Shown here piece after piece: positions 1 to 8,603 of a DNA stretch of 64,000 bases. The notes beneath the pieces are model-generated. The model was not told the DNA's origin. It did no database searches and saw nothing but the letters and a program-made list of their open reading frames with translations. Positions within the stretch are counted from its first letter, which is position 1, and every line of letters begins with the position of its first letter. A program made the translations under genes and the position numbers. The stretch comes from Pedobacter endophyticus (GTDB lineage Bacteria; Bacteroidota; Bacteroidia; Sphingobacteriales; Sphingobacteriaceae): contig NZ_CP064939.1 in the NCBI RefSeq assembly GCF_015679185.1, positions 1,426,001 through 1,490,000 on the forward strand, given 5' to 3'.

Positions 1-340
1 TACTGACGCAATCATTGCGCCGCAAGTTGTTGACGGGAGTAAGTGCATTTCTTACTTAACCATCGAGCTTAAGAATGAGATTCCGAATCAATTTAAGGAT
101 AAAATCGATAACTGGATGTTCGGCTGCGATATTTGTCAGGATGTTTGCCCCTGGAACCGGTTTTCGAAAATGCACCAGGAAGATGCCTTTGCTCCTGCAG
201 ATGGTTTGCTCGACTTGACCGCAAAAGATTTAACTGAAATTACCGACGAGGTTTTCAAAAAGGTATTTAAAGGCTCGGCAGTTAAACGAACCAAACTAGC
301 AGGTCTGAAAAGGAATGTAGACTTTTTGAAACCGATTTAG
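1..340 (+). CDS. queG: Epoxyqueuosine reductase, C-terminal fragment
   Basis: The last 113 codons of queG; the frame is open from base 2 and the gene begins outside the window. QueG reduces epoxyqueuosine to queuosine in tRNA wobble position 34, using cobalamin and two 4Fe-4S clusters. The fragment holds the end of the ferredoxin-like region: Cys and Ser near [11 protein letters not shown], then the typical cluster motif [11 protein letters not shown], followed by the family's helical tail. Codon use matches the neighbouring core genes. The methionine at 116 is internal and is not the start. Confidence 0.93.
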   Translation, partial: TDAIIAPQVVDGSKCISYLTIELKNEIPNQFKDKIDNWMFGCDICQDVCPWNRFSKMHQEDAFAPADGLLDLTAKDLTEITDEVFKKVFKGSAVKRTKLAGLKRNVDFLKPI

Positions 341-397
341 AAATTCAGTGTAAGTTATAACATTGAAGATCTAACTGTATAATTCATTACATATTAG

Positions 398-405
398 TAT
401 ATTTG
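398..405 (+). promoter_or_regulatory. Putative -7 element before the antitoxin gene
   Basis: TATATTTG matches the Bacteroidota -7 consensus TAnnTTTG and lies only six bases before the ATG at 411. Transcription would begin at or next to the start codon, implying a leaderless or nearly leaderless mRNA. The -33 match (CTG at 375-377) is weak. Confidence 0.4.
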
Positions 406-410
406 ATTAT

Positions 411-617
411 ATGACTGACATTCAATTATACACCAAACTTTCCGATTTGCCAACGGATTTGAAAGACAAGGTATCTAACTATATAGATTCATTATTGGAA
501 AAAAAACACTCAGTTAAGGCTAATAAAAAAAGAGTCGCTGGACTGGCTGAAGGTTTAATTGACTTAAAAACGAATTTCGACGACCCTATCGAAGGCTTTG
601 AAAATTACATGAAATGA
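411..617 (+). CDS. Small antitoxin, DUF2281/VapB-like
   Basis: A 68-residue acidic/basic protein with an N-terminal stretch (LYTKLSDLPTDLKDKVSNYI) typical of DUF2281-type antitoxins that sit next to PIN toxins. The basic KKHSVKANKKR linker and the GLIDLKTNFDDPIEGFENYM tail fit the toxin-binding end of such proteins. The gene overlaps the downstream PIN frame by four bases (ATGA), the usual translational coupling of type II toxin-antitoxin pairs. Family assignment is by recognition of the sequence pattern and by context. The toxin partner is interrupted, so the antitoxin may now be a remnant, or may act on other toxins. Confidence 0.75.
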   Translation: MTDIQLYTKLSDLPTDLKDKVSNYIDSLLEKKHSVKANKKRVAGLAEGLIDLKTNFDDPIEGFENYMK

Positions 618-1000
618 GGCTTTTACTTGATACGCACATCGCTATTTGGTTCATTACAAACAATAAAAAACTACCAAAAACATTAAGAACATTGATTGAG
701 TCTGATAGCAACAAATGTTTTGTAAGTATTAGTAGTTACTGAGAGCTTGCAATAAAATATTCGTTAGGGCGATTAGATCTAAGATCTTCATTGGAAGAAA
801 TATTCAATGCGATTGACGCTAGTGGATTTGATCTGCTCCCAATTACTTTGCCTCATATTTTAGAATTATCCAGATTAGAATCTCATCATAACGATCCTTT
901 TGATAGAATAATTATAGCGCAAGCAATTACTGAGAACCTTCAGCTTTTAAGCGTTGATAACCACTTTCCTTCGTATAACGGTCAGCTCGTTCAAGAATAG
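614..1000 (+). pseudogene. PIN-domain toxin (VapC-like) interrupted by an in-frame TGA
   Basis: A frame of 128 sense codons plus a stop starts at the ATG at 614. It begins MRLLLDTHIAIWF, the classic PIN start with its first acidic residue, and ends with DPFDRIIIAQAITENLQLLSVDNHF, the conserved C-terminal acidic motif. Codon 43 (740-742) is TGA exactly where this family has Trp in the S-x-W-E-x-A-I-K motif; TGG to TGA is one transition. The rest of the frame is intact, so the lesion is either recent or a sequence error. As written only 42 residues, or a restart at 791, could be made, and neither has a full active site. Confidence 0.85.
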
Positions 1001-1197
1001 CATTTGCTGAATTAAAAAACGAAGTAACCCCAATCGATGAAACACATAACGGCAAAAACCAACTCGATCAGGCGACGCTTCTGCTCGTTTTTTAGCAGTG
1101 CTTTTTCAACGCTTTGTTTTTCATAGCCTGCAGATTCTTCGCTATGCTCAGAATGACAAAATGAGATCGCTAGCCGTGCCAAAAACTAGCCGATCAG

Positions 1198-3057
1198 CTA
1201 ATTCACCGTAAAACTATTGTCGCTTTTCACTTTATCAGGGGTATGCACATCGCCCATCACCACTTTACGCAGTTTTTTCGTTGTTTTTATTTCGATTTGG
1301 GTTGTGCTGTTGCCTTTTTCCCACACGCCGATTGAGCGATGTTGGTTTTCGGTCGAATCGTCATCATAGCTAAGCTTTAAATCTATTGGCAACGCCTTAA
1401 TCCCTTTATTTTCGATCGTAATCGTATATCCAGAAGTGGTTTTATCAACAGATTTTATGGCCATATCTAAAACGCCACCTTCAAAAAACCACGGTTTCCA
1501 AAACCAGTTTAAATTTTTACCGCTGCCCTCGTTCATGCTATTGAAAAAATCGTAGGGCATGGGGTGTTTGCCATTCCAGTTTTTAATATACGTGTGCAGT
1601 GCTCTTGTAAATAATTCGTCGCCCAGGTAATCCTTTACATATAAATAGGCCAAACCGGGTTTTGGGTAAGAGTTGGTAAATGATCCTGAACCTTTAAGAT
1701 CGGGGGTTAACGTCATAATCGGCGAATCGTCTTTTCCACCCGAAGAAGCTGCAGTAGGCTGAATTCCATAATCGTCAACCATCGTCGAATCGATCATCGG
1801 CGAAATTAGCCACTCTCCTATTGTCGCCCAGCCTTCATCCATCCAACCGTATTTGGTTTCGTTTATGCCCATATAAAATGGAAACATCGTGTGAAAAATT
1901 TCATGATCGGTAAGGGTAATCGCATCTTCTCTAATGTTTACGGGATTATCGTTTACCATCATGGGGTACTCCATTTGATCTAAGCCATCAAATACAGTTT
2001 CGTGATTGTAAGGGTATGGCCATTTCGGAAATTTGTAACTCATCGCCTCCACAGTTTTACGTGCAAAATCGATTATTTCGTAATAATCTTTATGTTTGGG
2101 ATTAAAAACGGCATCTACACGCGTTCTCCGCTTCGTTTTCGGATCAACTACCAAACTGCTAGATTTCCACAGGTAATGATCGCTTACGGCAAATACAAAA
2201 TCAGTTACATTTTTGGCCTCAAACTTAAAAACATTAAACTCATTGGGCTGAGTTACTTTATTGTCGGTAAGATCTTGCGGCGTAATAACGTCGACCACAG
2301 CATCATTTTTCTCTGCAGATGCAATTTTGTAAACTACGTCTTTTTGAAATACCTCAGCAGCATTTTTTAAATCGCCTGTTGCCCAAACCGCATAGCCACC
2401 CGGAACTTTAATTTCGGCATTAAACTGGTCAAAATCATTGTAAAACTCTTCTGCGCCGGTGTAAGGAAACTTATTCCAGCCGTCGACATCATCGTAAACG
2501 GCAATTCTCGGAAAAAAGTAAGCCACAAAGTGCGATCCCTCATCTACCTGTCCGGTACGCATGTGCGAGCCTTTGTTTAAAACATAGCTGTAATTGATAG
2601 AGAAAGTAATCGTTTTTCCGGGCAATACCGGAGGAACGTTCACCGTCATGTTGGTACCATCTACTTTAAAATCGGTAGTCTGTTTCCCATTGGCCAACAT
2701 CTTCGAAATAGCAACGCCATCGCCCAAATCAGCTTCTGATAGCTTCGCTTTCCTTGGTGTGCCCTTTTTATATAGGTTTGGATAAAGTTTAAACCAAATC
2801 TCGTTCAGCGTATCGGGACTGTTATTGGTATATAAAATTTGTACTTCGCCGGCGATCAAGCGACTAACTGGATTAAAATCGACCTTAATCTGGTACCTAG
2901 AATTATTTTGCCAGTAGTTTTTGCCCGGTTCTCCGTTGACGTTTCTTGTACCGTTTTTGTAAGTGTTCTCAAAAACTGGTGCAACTGGCAGCTTAACTTG
3001 TGCGTTAACAAAGCTAAAACTTAGGAGTAAAGCGCAGATTATTTTTATCGATTTCAT
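1198..3057 (-). CDS. Secreted M1-family metallopeptidase
   Basis: A 619-residue exported zinc peptidase of the gluzincin M1 family. A signal peptide (MKSIKIICALLLSFSFVNAQ) precedes a beta-rich N-terminal domain. The zinc site is complete: His385-Glu-x-x-His389 with the third ligand Glu408 in MDEGWAT, exactly 18 residues on. GLDQMEYP about 20 residues before the zinc motif takes the place of the GAMEN exopeptidase loop. The C-terminal domain resembles the usual M1 beta sandwich. It probably acts in the periplasm or at the surface as an aminopeptidase; the substrate is unknown. The gene stands alone, and a heptamer repeat tract lies directly upstream. Confidence 0.93.
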   Translation of the reverse strand: MKSIKIICALLLSFSFVNAQVKLPVAPVFENTYKNGTRNVNGEPGKNYWQNNSRYQIKVDFNPVSRLIAGEVQILYTNNSPDTLNEIWFKLYPNLYKKGTPRKAKLSEADLGDGVAISKMLANGKQTTDFKVDGTNMTVNVPPVLPGKTITFSINYSYVLNKGSHMRTGQVDEGSHFVAYFFPRIAVYDDVDGWNKFPYTGAEEFYNDFDQFNAEIKVPGGYAVWATGDLKNAAEVFQKDVVYKIASAEKNDAVVDVITPQDLTDNKVTQPNEFNVFKFEAKNVTDFVFAVSDHYLWKSSSLVVDPKTKRRTRVDAVFNPKHKDYYEIIDFARKTVEAMSYKFPKWPYPYNHETVFDGLDQMEYPMMVNDNPVNIREDAITLTDHEIFHTMFPFYMGINETKYGWMDEGWATIGEWLISPMIDSTMVDDYGIQPTAASSGGKDDSPIMTLTPDLKGSGSFTNSYPKPGLAYLYVKDYLGDELFTRALHTYIKNWNGKHPMPYDFFNSMNEGSGKNLNWFWKPWFFEGGVLDMAIKSVDKTTSGYTITIENKGIKALPIDLKLSYDDDSTENQHRSIGVWEKGNSTTQIEIKTTKKLRKVVMGDVHTPDKVKSDNSFTVN

Positions 3058-3469
3058 TATTTCAGTTGGTGTTTTCAGTTGGCAGTTTTCAGTAGGTAGT
3101 TTTCAGTTGTAGTTGGCAGTTATTCACGCGTTGTTGCTGGTCGAGATTTGCAATCTCGTCCCATGTAATACTGGATTTTAAATCCAGCGCTAAAAGCTTG
3201 TGCTTTTTTGGCGGTAGCGTTCCATAGTCTGGAGATTCTTCGTACCTACCATTGGCGTTCTTCAAAAACAACACAAAAATCGTCATTTCGAGCGCAGCCG
3301 AGAAATCTTTGAACCTAACTTTGCGCAAAGATTTCTCCTCCAAAGGAGCTCCTACCGAGCACTTCGGTCGAAATGACGCTCCTTTGGGATATTCTTCTAA
3401 AAAACAACGGCACTCATATTAATTTTTTTGCTAAAAATTAAAGCTCAGGATGACAGGTTTGTTCCCCAA
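3058..3469. repeat. Intergenic repeat mosaic (412 bp)
   Basis: No convincing gene. 3061-3121 is a heptamer-periodic tract (units like CAGTTTT and CAGTTGG). 3130-3240 carries the palindromic motif around CTGGATTTTAAATCCAG with flanks that recur at 8945-9061 (GCTGGTCGAGAT, GCTTGTGCTTTT). 3280-3450 consists of GTCATTTCGA/TCGAAATGAC and AGGATGACAG modules found in many other gaps of this window. Confidence 0.7.
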
Positions 3470-4435
3470 CTACTTTCCAAACTTCATTTTTAGCTGCTCA
3501 AGCATATCGTTATTAATCGGCTGGGCAGGTTTTTCTGGTTTGGGTTGTGGCCTTGCTTGCGGTTTCTGCTGAAACTTTGGCTTATTGGGCGCTGGCTGAG
3601 TTTGTGGCCGATTGGCTTTATTTTCGTTTTTCTTTGCGTTAAACTTTGCCCATTCTTCATCAAGTTTTTTCTTGGTGTATAAAGGGAAATCGCCCTGTTT
3701 CATCCATGCGTAATAGCTTGGCTCAATTGAAAACACCTGTTCGGTAGTTTTTCCCTTGTGCTTACCAAAGTTAAAGCAAACCTCATCTTTATCGTTATAC
3801 ACCATGCGTCCCGCAAAATCAACCGGCTTATGTATGTTGGTAAAAATATGCAATGCATCAACATCATTTACCACCGGAACGGACTTCACGCCTTGCTTGT
3901 TTTCGAACTCGGTTTCCTTGTACATTTCCAACTGACCAAGCAGCACCTTGTAGGTCGCAATAACATCGGCCTCTGCGGCGTGGGCATTGATCAAATCTTC
4001 CTGGCAATAGAACTTATAGGCCGCCTTTAATGTACGTTGTTCCATCTGGTGAAAGATATTTTGTACATCTACAAACTTTCTATCGCTCATGCTAAAATCA
4101 ACTTCTGCTCTCAAAAATTCTTCTAACAGCATTGGTATATCAAATTTATTGGAGTTATAGCCGGCAAGGTCGCTTTCGCCAATAAATTCGGCAATTTCGG
4201 CAGCTAACTCCTTAAAAGTGGGCTCGTTTGCAATATCCTCATCATAAATTCCATGAATTAGCGAGGTTTGTAACGGAATTGGCATTTCGGGGTTTACACG
4301 CCACGTTTTCACAATTTCCGATCCATCTGGCATGGCTTTCAAAACGGCAATCTCTACAATTCTATCTGCACCAACATTTACACCTGTTGCCTCTAAATCG
4401 AAAAATGCTAGAGGGCGTTTCAAATTTAACTTCAT
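3470..4435 (-). CDS. DnaQ-fold 3'-5' exonuclease with basic proline-rich tail
   Basis: A 321-residue DEDDh exonuclease. The N-terminal domain (about 1-180) has Exo I FFDLEATG with Asp13 and Glu15, Exo II around AGYNSNKFDIPML, and Exo III HAAEADVIATYK with the catalytic His and Asp. A middle segment (about 200-265) is the conserved small domain of Bacteroidota homologues (FNFGKHKGKTTEQV, then YYAWMKQGDFP). The last 55 residues are rich in Lys, Pro and Gln and are probably disordered. It lacks polymerase domains, so it is a stand-alone proofreading or repair exonuclease related to the Pol III epsilon subunit. Divergent from the gene at 4620. Confidence 0.9.
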   Translation of the reverse strand: MKLNLKRPLAFFDLEATGVNVGADRIVEIAVLKAMPDGSEIVKTWRVNPEMPIPLQTSLIHGIYDEDIANEPTFKELAAEIAEFIGESDLAGYNSNKFDIPMLLEEFLRAEVDFSMSDRKFVDVQNIFHQMEQRTLKAAYKFYCQEDLINAHAAEADVIATYKVLLGQLEMYKETEFENKQGVKSVPVVNDVDALHIFTNIHKPVDFAGRMVYNDKDEVCFNFGKHKGKTTEQVFSIEPSYYAWMKQGDFPLYTKKKLDEEWAKFNAKKNENKANRPQTQPAPNKPKFQQKPQARPQPKPEKPAQPINNDMLEQLKMKFGK

Positions 4436-4619
4436 TCTATTTTGATATGGATTTACGGCATTATAGGGTTAAACTGATGCCAAACTTCATTTTTCTCAAA
4501 AGTGCTAAAAAGGTTTCATTCATTTTATAAAATGAGTACATAATTTTAAAATTTAATTTTGAAATTATTTCTCATTGTTGGCGACTAAAGTTAAATTGGC
4601 CTAATTTAATTTCGCTCTA

Positions 4620-6593
4620 ATGATTAAAAAACTATTCTTTTCCATTCTATTTCTTTCTTCCTTATCTTCTTATGCTCAAAATTTCACTTTTGGGGCAATT
4701 ACTTATGATGACTACGAATTTGACAGGAAGCGCCTCGACAGCAATGCGAATGCCATTGTTTTAAAAGAATTTGGCACGGCACGCATTCAGTTAGATGACA
4801 ATACGGGCCGACTGGAACTGATTTTTGAACACCATGTAAAAATCAAAATCTATAATAAGGAGGGATTTAAACAGGCGAACATTATTGTACCTATGTATAA
4901 GGATGATAACCGGGAAGAATCGATCAGTGAGCTTAAAGCATCGACCTTTAATTATATTGATGGGAAATTTGTGGAAACAGCTATGGACAGGAAAGCGGTA
5001 TTTACCGAGAACAGGTCGAAATATACGCGGTTAACAAAATTTACCTTGCCCAACTTAAGGGAAGGTTCGGTTATTGAGTACAGTTACCAGCTTCGATCGC
5101 CAAACTTATTCACTTTTAAGACCTGGGAATTTCAAACCGACATTCCGAAGGTGATCAGCGAATACCTGGTCTTTATCCCCGGTATTTACACTTATAACGT
5201 GTCGTTGCGTGGCTATCAGAAGTTGGCCGATCAAAAGGTGGAGTTGAGCAAAGAGTGCCTGCGCTTATCGGGGGTAGCTATCGATTGCTCGAAAATCAGC
5301 TATGTGATGAAAAACATACCGGCTTTTATTGAGGAGGATAACATGACGGCGCCGAGCAATTTCAAATCGGCGATTTATTTTGAGCTGGCTGAGGCGCAGA
5401 ACATCAATGGCGGAAAAATATCGTACACCAAAACGTGGAAAGATGTAGATTACGAACTGGTTTCTGACCGCAACATGGGTTCGCAAATGAAAAAGAAGGA
5501 CGTTTTTAAGGATTTGATCCCGGGCATTGTTAAAGATGCGCAAGATGATTTGGCCAAGGCTAAGGCGATTTACAATTACGTTCAAAAGCAGATTAAATGG
5601 AACAATTATTACGGAAAATACACAGAGGATAACATCAAAAATGCGGTAGACTCGAGATCGGGAAATGTTGCGGACATTAATATCAGTTTGATTGCGGCTT
5701 TATCTGCTGCCAATCTGGATGCGGAAGCGGTAATCTTATCTACGAGAGATAACGGTACGGTTAACAAACTGTATCCGGTGCTTACCGAATTTAATTATGT
5801 TGTGGCCAAGGTAAACATTGGCGATAAAAGCTATTTACTGGATGCCTCAGAGCCGCTGTTACCTTTCGGATTATTGCCTTTGCGTTGCATAAACGATCAG
5901 GGACGGGTAATTAACTTAAAAAAACCTTCGTACTGGATTGACCTAAAGGCAAGCAGAAAAACAGCAACCAATTACATTTTAAACGGTGAGCTTACTGATG
6001 AGGGAAAAATTGTGGGACTTTTAACAACCCATACGCAGGGCTACGCTGCCCTTAATAAGCGCAAAGAGATTTTACGCTATCCCTCGCCCGATGAGTACGT
6101 GGAAAAGCTGGATGAACGTTTACCTAGAATTAAGATTTTAAGTCACAAAATTTTAAATCTCGACAGCGTAGAAAATGCGCTAACAGAAAGCTATGAAGTG
6201 GAATTTACCGTAAACGATGGTTCGAATGGTCAGTTCTATTTTAGTCCTTTTTTTATCAACCCAATTACCAAAAACCCGTTTAACCTGAGCGACCGTACTT
6301 ACCCCGTCGATTTGGGCGCTTCATCTGATGAAAGGGTAATGATTAACTTAACGCTTCCGAGTAATTATAAAATGATCGAAAAGCCTCAGAATTTGTCTAT
6401 TGCCCTACCCAATTCGGGAGGAAAATATTTGCTTCAATGTGCTTTTGAAGATGATAAAATTGCGGTAAGCCAAATGCTGCAGTTGAACAACGCCATTTAC
6501 CAACCAGATGAATATTTTGCGCTAAAGGAATTTTACAGCAAGATTATTCAAAACCAAAAATCTGAATTTTTATTTAAAAGGCCCGCCAAATGA
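4620..6593 (+). CDS. Exported DUF3857/transglutaminase-like protein, catalytic Cys lost
   Basis: A 657-residue protein with a signal peptide (MIKKLFFSILFLSSLSSYAQ), a DUF3857 domain (about 50-230) and a transglutaminase-like domain (about 300-420). In active members the core motif reads GDCKD or GDCKA; here it is SGNVADIN with Val350 in the Cys position, and the later His position reads EFNYVVAKV without His. The fold is probably kept but not the thiol chemistry. It overlaps the next gene by four bases (ATGA), so the two are co-translated. The second copy keeps Cys and His, suggesting a catalytic/non-catalytic pair. Substrate and role are unknown. Confidence 0.9.
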   Translation: MIKKLFFSILFLSSLSSYAQNFTFGAITYDDYEFDRKRLDSNANAIVLKEFGTARIQLDDNTGRLELIFEHHVKIKIYNKEGFKQANIIVPMYKDDNREESISELKASTFNYIDGKFVETAMDRKAVFTENRSKYTRLTKFTLPNLREGSVIEYSYQLRSPNLFTFKTWEFQTDIPKVISEYLVFIPGIYTYNVSLRGYQKLADQKVELSKECLRLSGVAIDCSKISYVMKNIPAFIEEDNMTAPSNFKSAIYFELAEAQNINGGKISYTKTWKDVDYELVSDRNMGSQMKKKDVFKDLIPGIVKDAQDDLAKAKAIYNYVQKQIKWNNYYGKYTEDNIKNAVDSRSGNVADINISLIAALSAANLDAEAVILSTRDNGTVNKLYPVLTEFNYVVAKVNIGDKSYLLDASEPLLPFGLLPLRCINDQGRVINLKKPSYWIDLKASRKTATNYILNGELTDEGKIVGLLTTHTQGYAALNKRKEILRYPSPDEYVEKLDERLPRIKILSHKILNLDSVENALTESYEVEFTVNDGSNGQFYFSPFFINPITKNPFNLSDRTYPVDLGASSDERVMINLTLPSNYKMIEKPQNLSIALPNSGGKYLLQCAFEDDKIAVSQMLQLNNAIYQPDEYFALKEFYSKIIQNQKSEFLFKRPAK

Positions 6594-8497
6594 GATATCT
6601 GTTTTCGCTTTTTTTCGTCCTTTTTGCACACTCATTATGTTTCTCGCAAGAGAATTACGATGCTGACCTGATTCCGCCTGAACTTCGAAGCAGGGCAAAC
6701 TCGTGCATCAGAAATGAAGAAACGGTTATTGATATGCGCTCGCCGGACAATGTAACGCTGAATGTTAAAAAAGCAATTACTGTTTTTAACCAAAACGGCG
6801 AGCGGGCGGCTCAACTGGTTTTATATTACGACAAAAATACTTCGATAAGGGGTGTAAAGGGCGAGGTGTATAACGCTGTTGGCAAGCCGATAAGTAAGTT
6901 TAATCAAAACGATTTTGCCGATGTGAGTGCTGCAGATGGTTTTTCCCTCTTTGTTGATAGTCGCGTAAAACATTATTTGCCCAACGTTAACCAATATCCG
7001 TACACGGTGGTTTATAACTACGAGATCAGAAACAAACAGAACCTTATTATTCCCGATTGGCAGCCCAAACCGGCGAATGATGTATCGGTTGAAAAGAGCA
7101 GCTATACTTTTATTGCCAAACCTAGCGATGAAGTTAGAATTAAAGCCGTAAATTATGCTGGAGAGCCTGAAACCGTTGTCGACGAGAAACAGAAAACCAC
7201 AACCTGGCGGGTGAGCAACTTGCCAGCGGTTAAAACGGAGCCTTACAGCCCGGACCCGGAAACGTATTTTACAAACATCCAAATAGCGCCGCAGCAGTTT
7301 AATTATTACAACCACAAGGGCAATTACGCCAACTGGCAGGAGCTTGGGAAGTGGATTTACGATGATTTGCTCAAAGAAAGAAGTACCCTTACTCCTGCCA
7401 CCGTTGAAATGGTGAAACAACTCGTAAAGAACGAGAATGATGATAAGGAAAAAGCCCGAAAAATTTATCAATATCTACAGGATAAAACAAGGTATATCAG
7501 CGTGCAGATTGGGATCGGCGGTTTTCAGCCTATTGCCGCAAGCGAGGTAGATCGAGTGGGCTATGGCGATTGCAAGGCACTGGTAAATTATATGCAGAGC
7601 ATGTTGAGCGTTGCCGACATTGAATCTTATTACTGCGTGGTTGAGGCAGGTTCGGAGAAAAAAAGTATCGATCCTACGTTTGCCAGCATGGTACAGGGAA
7701 ATCACATTATTTTATGCATGCCCTTAAAAGGCGATACCACGTGGTTGGAGTGTACGAGTCAAAAAATTCCATTTGGCTTTTTGGGCGATTTTACTGACGA
7801 CAGAATGGTGCTGGCCTGTACGCCGGAGGGCGGTAAACTGTTGCGTACGCCTAAGTTGAGGGCGAAGGACAACATTCAGGTTCGTTTGGCAAAATTGAAC
7901 GTTCTTGCCGACGGAAACATCACTGGAACATTACAAACTGTTTTTGAGGGCGCACAATACGATAACCGTGAAGCTATGATCGGAAAATCGCAAATGGAAC
8001 AGGATAAATTGCTTAAAGAGGCTTACAACATTGATAACATTGAATTTGAAACGGCTTCTTTTGCTCAGGAGAAGGATATCAATCCGAAGCTTAAGGAAAA
8101 TATTGCCATAAACATCAGAAACTATGCGCCCATTAACGGCAACAAGATGTACCTGCAATTAAATGCCTTTAACCTAACAAAATCCATCCCTGATGTAAAA
8201 AACAGAACGTTACCTGTGTATATAAACCGCGGATTTACAGACGAGGATACGATAATTTATACCTTGCCTGATAATGTAAATAAAAGTTTGATTACTGAAG
8301 CCAAAAAGAATTTTAACAGCATTTTTGGTCAGTACACTGCAAAGGCGAGCTTAGATGGAAACAAACTCACCTATTATCGGAAACTGGTAGTTAACGACGG
8401 AACTTTTCCGGCAGAAAAATATGCTGAGTTTGCCAGATTTATGAATGATGTGAACGCTGCTGATTATTTGAAACTGGCACTTAGCTTAAAAAAATAA
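6590..8497 (+). CDS. Exported DUF3857/transglutaminase-domain protein, catalytic residues present
   Basis: A 635-residue paralogue of the upstream gene with a signal peptide (LFSLFFVLFAHSLCFSQ), DUF3857 (about 50-230) and a transglutaminase core at about 285-400. The core has GYGDCKALVNYM with Cys328 and GNHIILCM with His372. The usual Asp is Glu in TWLECTSQ. The C-terminal third is a beta-rich extension common to the family. The start is fixed by the ATGA overlap with the preceding stop. Such proteins are abundant in Bacteroidota and are thought to act in the periplasm; the substrate is not established. Confidence 0.92.
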   Translation: MRYLFSLFFVLFAHSLCFSQENYDADLIPPELRSRANSCIRNEETVIDMRSPDNVTLNVKKAITVFNQNGERAAQLVLYYDKNTSIRGVKGEVYNAVGKPISKFNQNDFADVSAADGFSLFVDSRVKHYLPNVNQYPYTVVYNYEIRNKQNLIIPDWQPKPANDVSVEKSSYTFIAKPSDEVRIKAVNYAGEPETVVDEKQKTTTWRVSNLPAVKTEPYSPDPETYFTNIQIAPQQFNYYNHKGNYANWQELGKWIYDDLLKERSTLTPATVEMVKQLVKNENDDKEKARKIYQYLQDKTRYISVQIGIGGFQPIAASEVDRVGYGDCKALVNYMQSMLSVADIESYYCVVEAGSEKKSIDPTFASMVQGNHIILCMPLKGDTTWLECTSQKIPFGFLGDFTDDRMVLACTPEGGKLLRTPKLRAKDNIQVRLAKLNVLADGNITGTLQTVFEGAQYDNREAMIGKSQMEQDKLLKEAYNIDNIEFETASFAQEKDINPKLKENIAINIRNYAPINGNKMYLQLNAFNLTKSIPDVKNRTLPVYINRGFTDEDTIIYTLPDNVNKSLITEAKKNFNSIFGQYTAKASLDGNKLTYYRKLVVNDGTFPAEKYAEFARFMNDVNAADYLKLALSLKK

Positions 8498-8603
8498 TTC
8501 CGAGGCCGATACCGATAATCATGATGAGGTACATTAAGATTTCGGTTGTTGCAAAACGTTTGTATTTGGTCCAGAAAGAGTAATCGTTTTCCTGCTTTGG
8601 CAT
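8481..8603 (-). CDS. 40-residue single-span membrane peptide
   Basis: A short frame on the minus strand that reads like a real peptide: polar, aromatic and basic N-terminus (MPKQENDYSFWTKYKRFATT), then one hydrophobic helix (ILMYLIMIIGIGLGIIFLS). ATG at 8603, TAA at 8481. Its 3' end overlaps the end of the convergent transglutaminase gene by 17 bases. The clear topology (cytoplasmic polar end, one transmembrane helix) and the Lys/Arg-flanked span argue against chance. No Shine-Dalgarno is visible; the upstream bases are A-rich in the mRNA sense, as is common in this phylum. I do not recognise a named family. Confidence 0.6.
   Translation of the reverse strand: MPKQENDYSFWTKYKRFATTEILMYLIMIIGIGLGIIFLS

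Noticed and set aside
2002..2370. 122-codon frame opposite the M1 peptidase
   Set aside because: Antisense to conserved parts of the peptidase; Arg/Ile/Phe-rich composition typical of shadows.
3089..3343. 84-codon frame on the minus strand
   Set aside because: It translates dispersed intergenic repeats (GTCATTTCGA-type and palindromic modules); peptides of this kind arise wherever the repeats occur.
6821..7471. 216-codon antisense frame under the second DUF3857 gene
   Set aside because: A shadow of a well supported gene with signal peptide and conserved catalytic motif.
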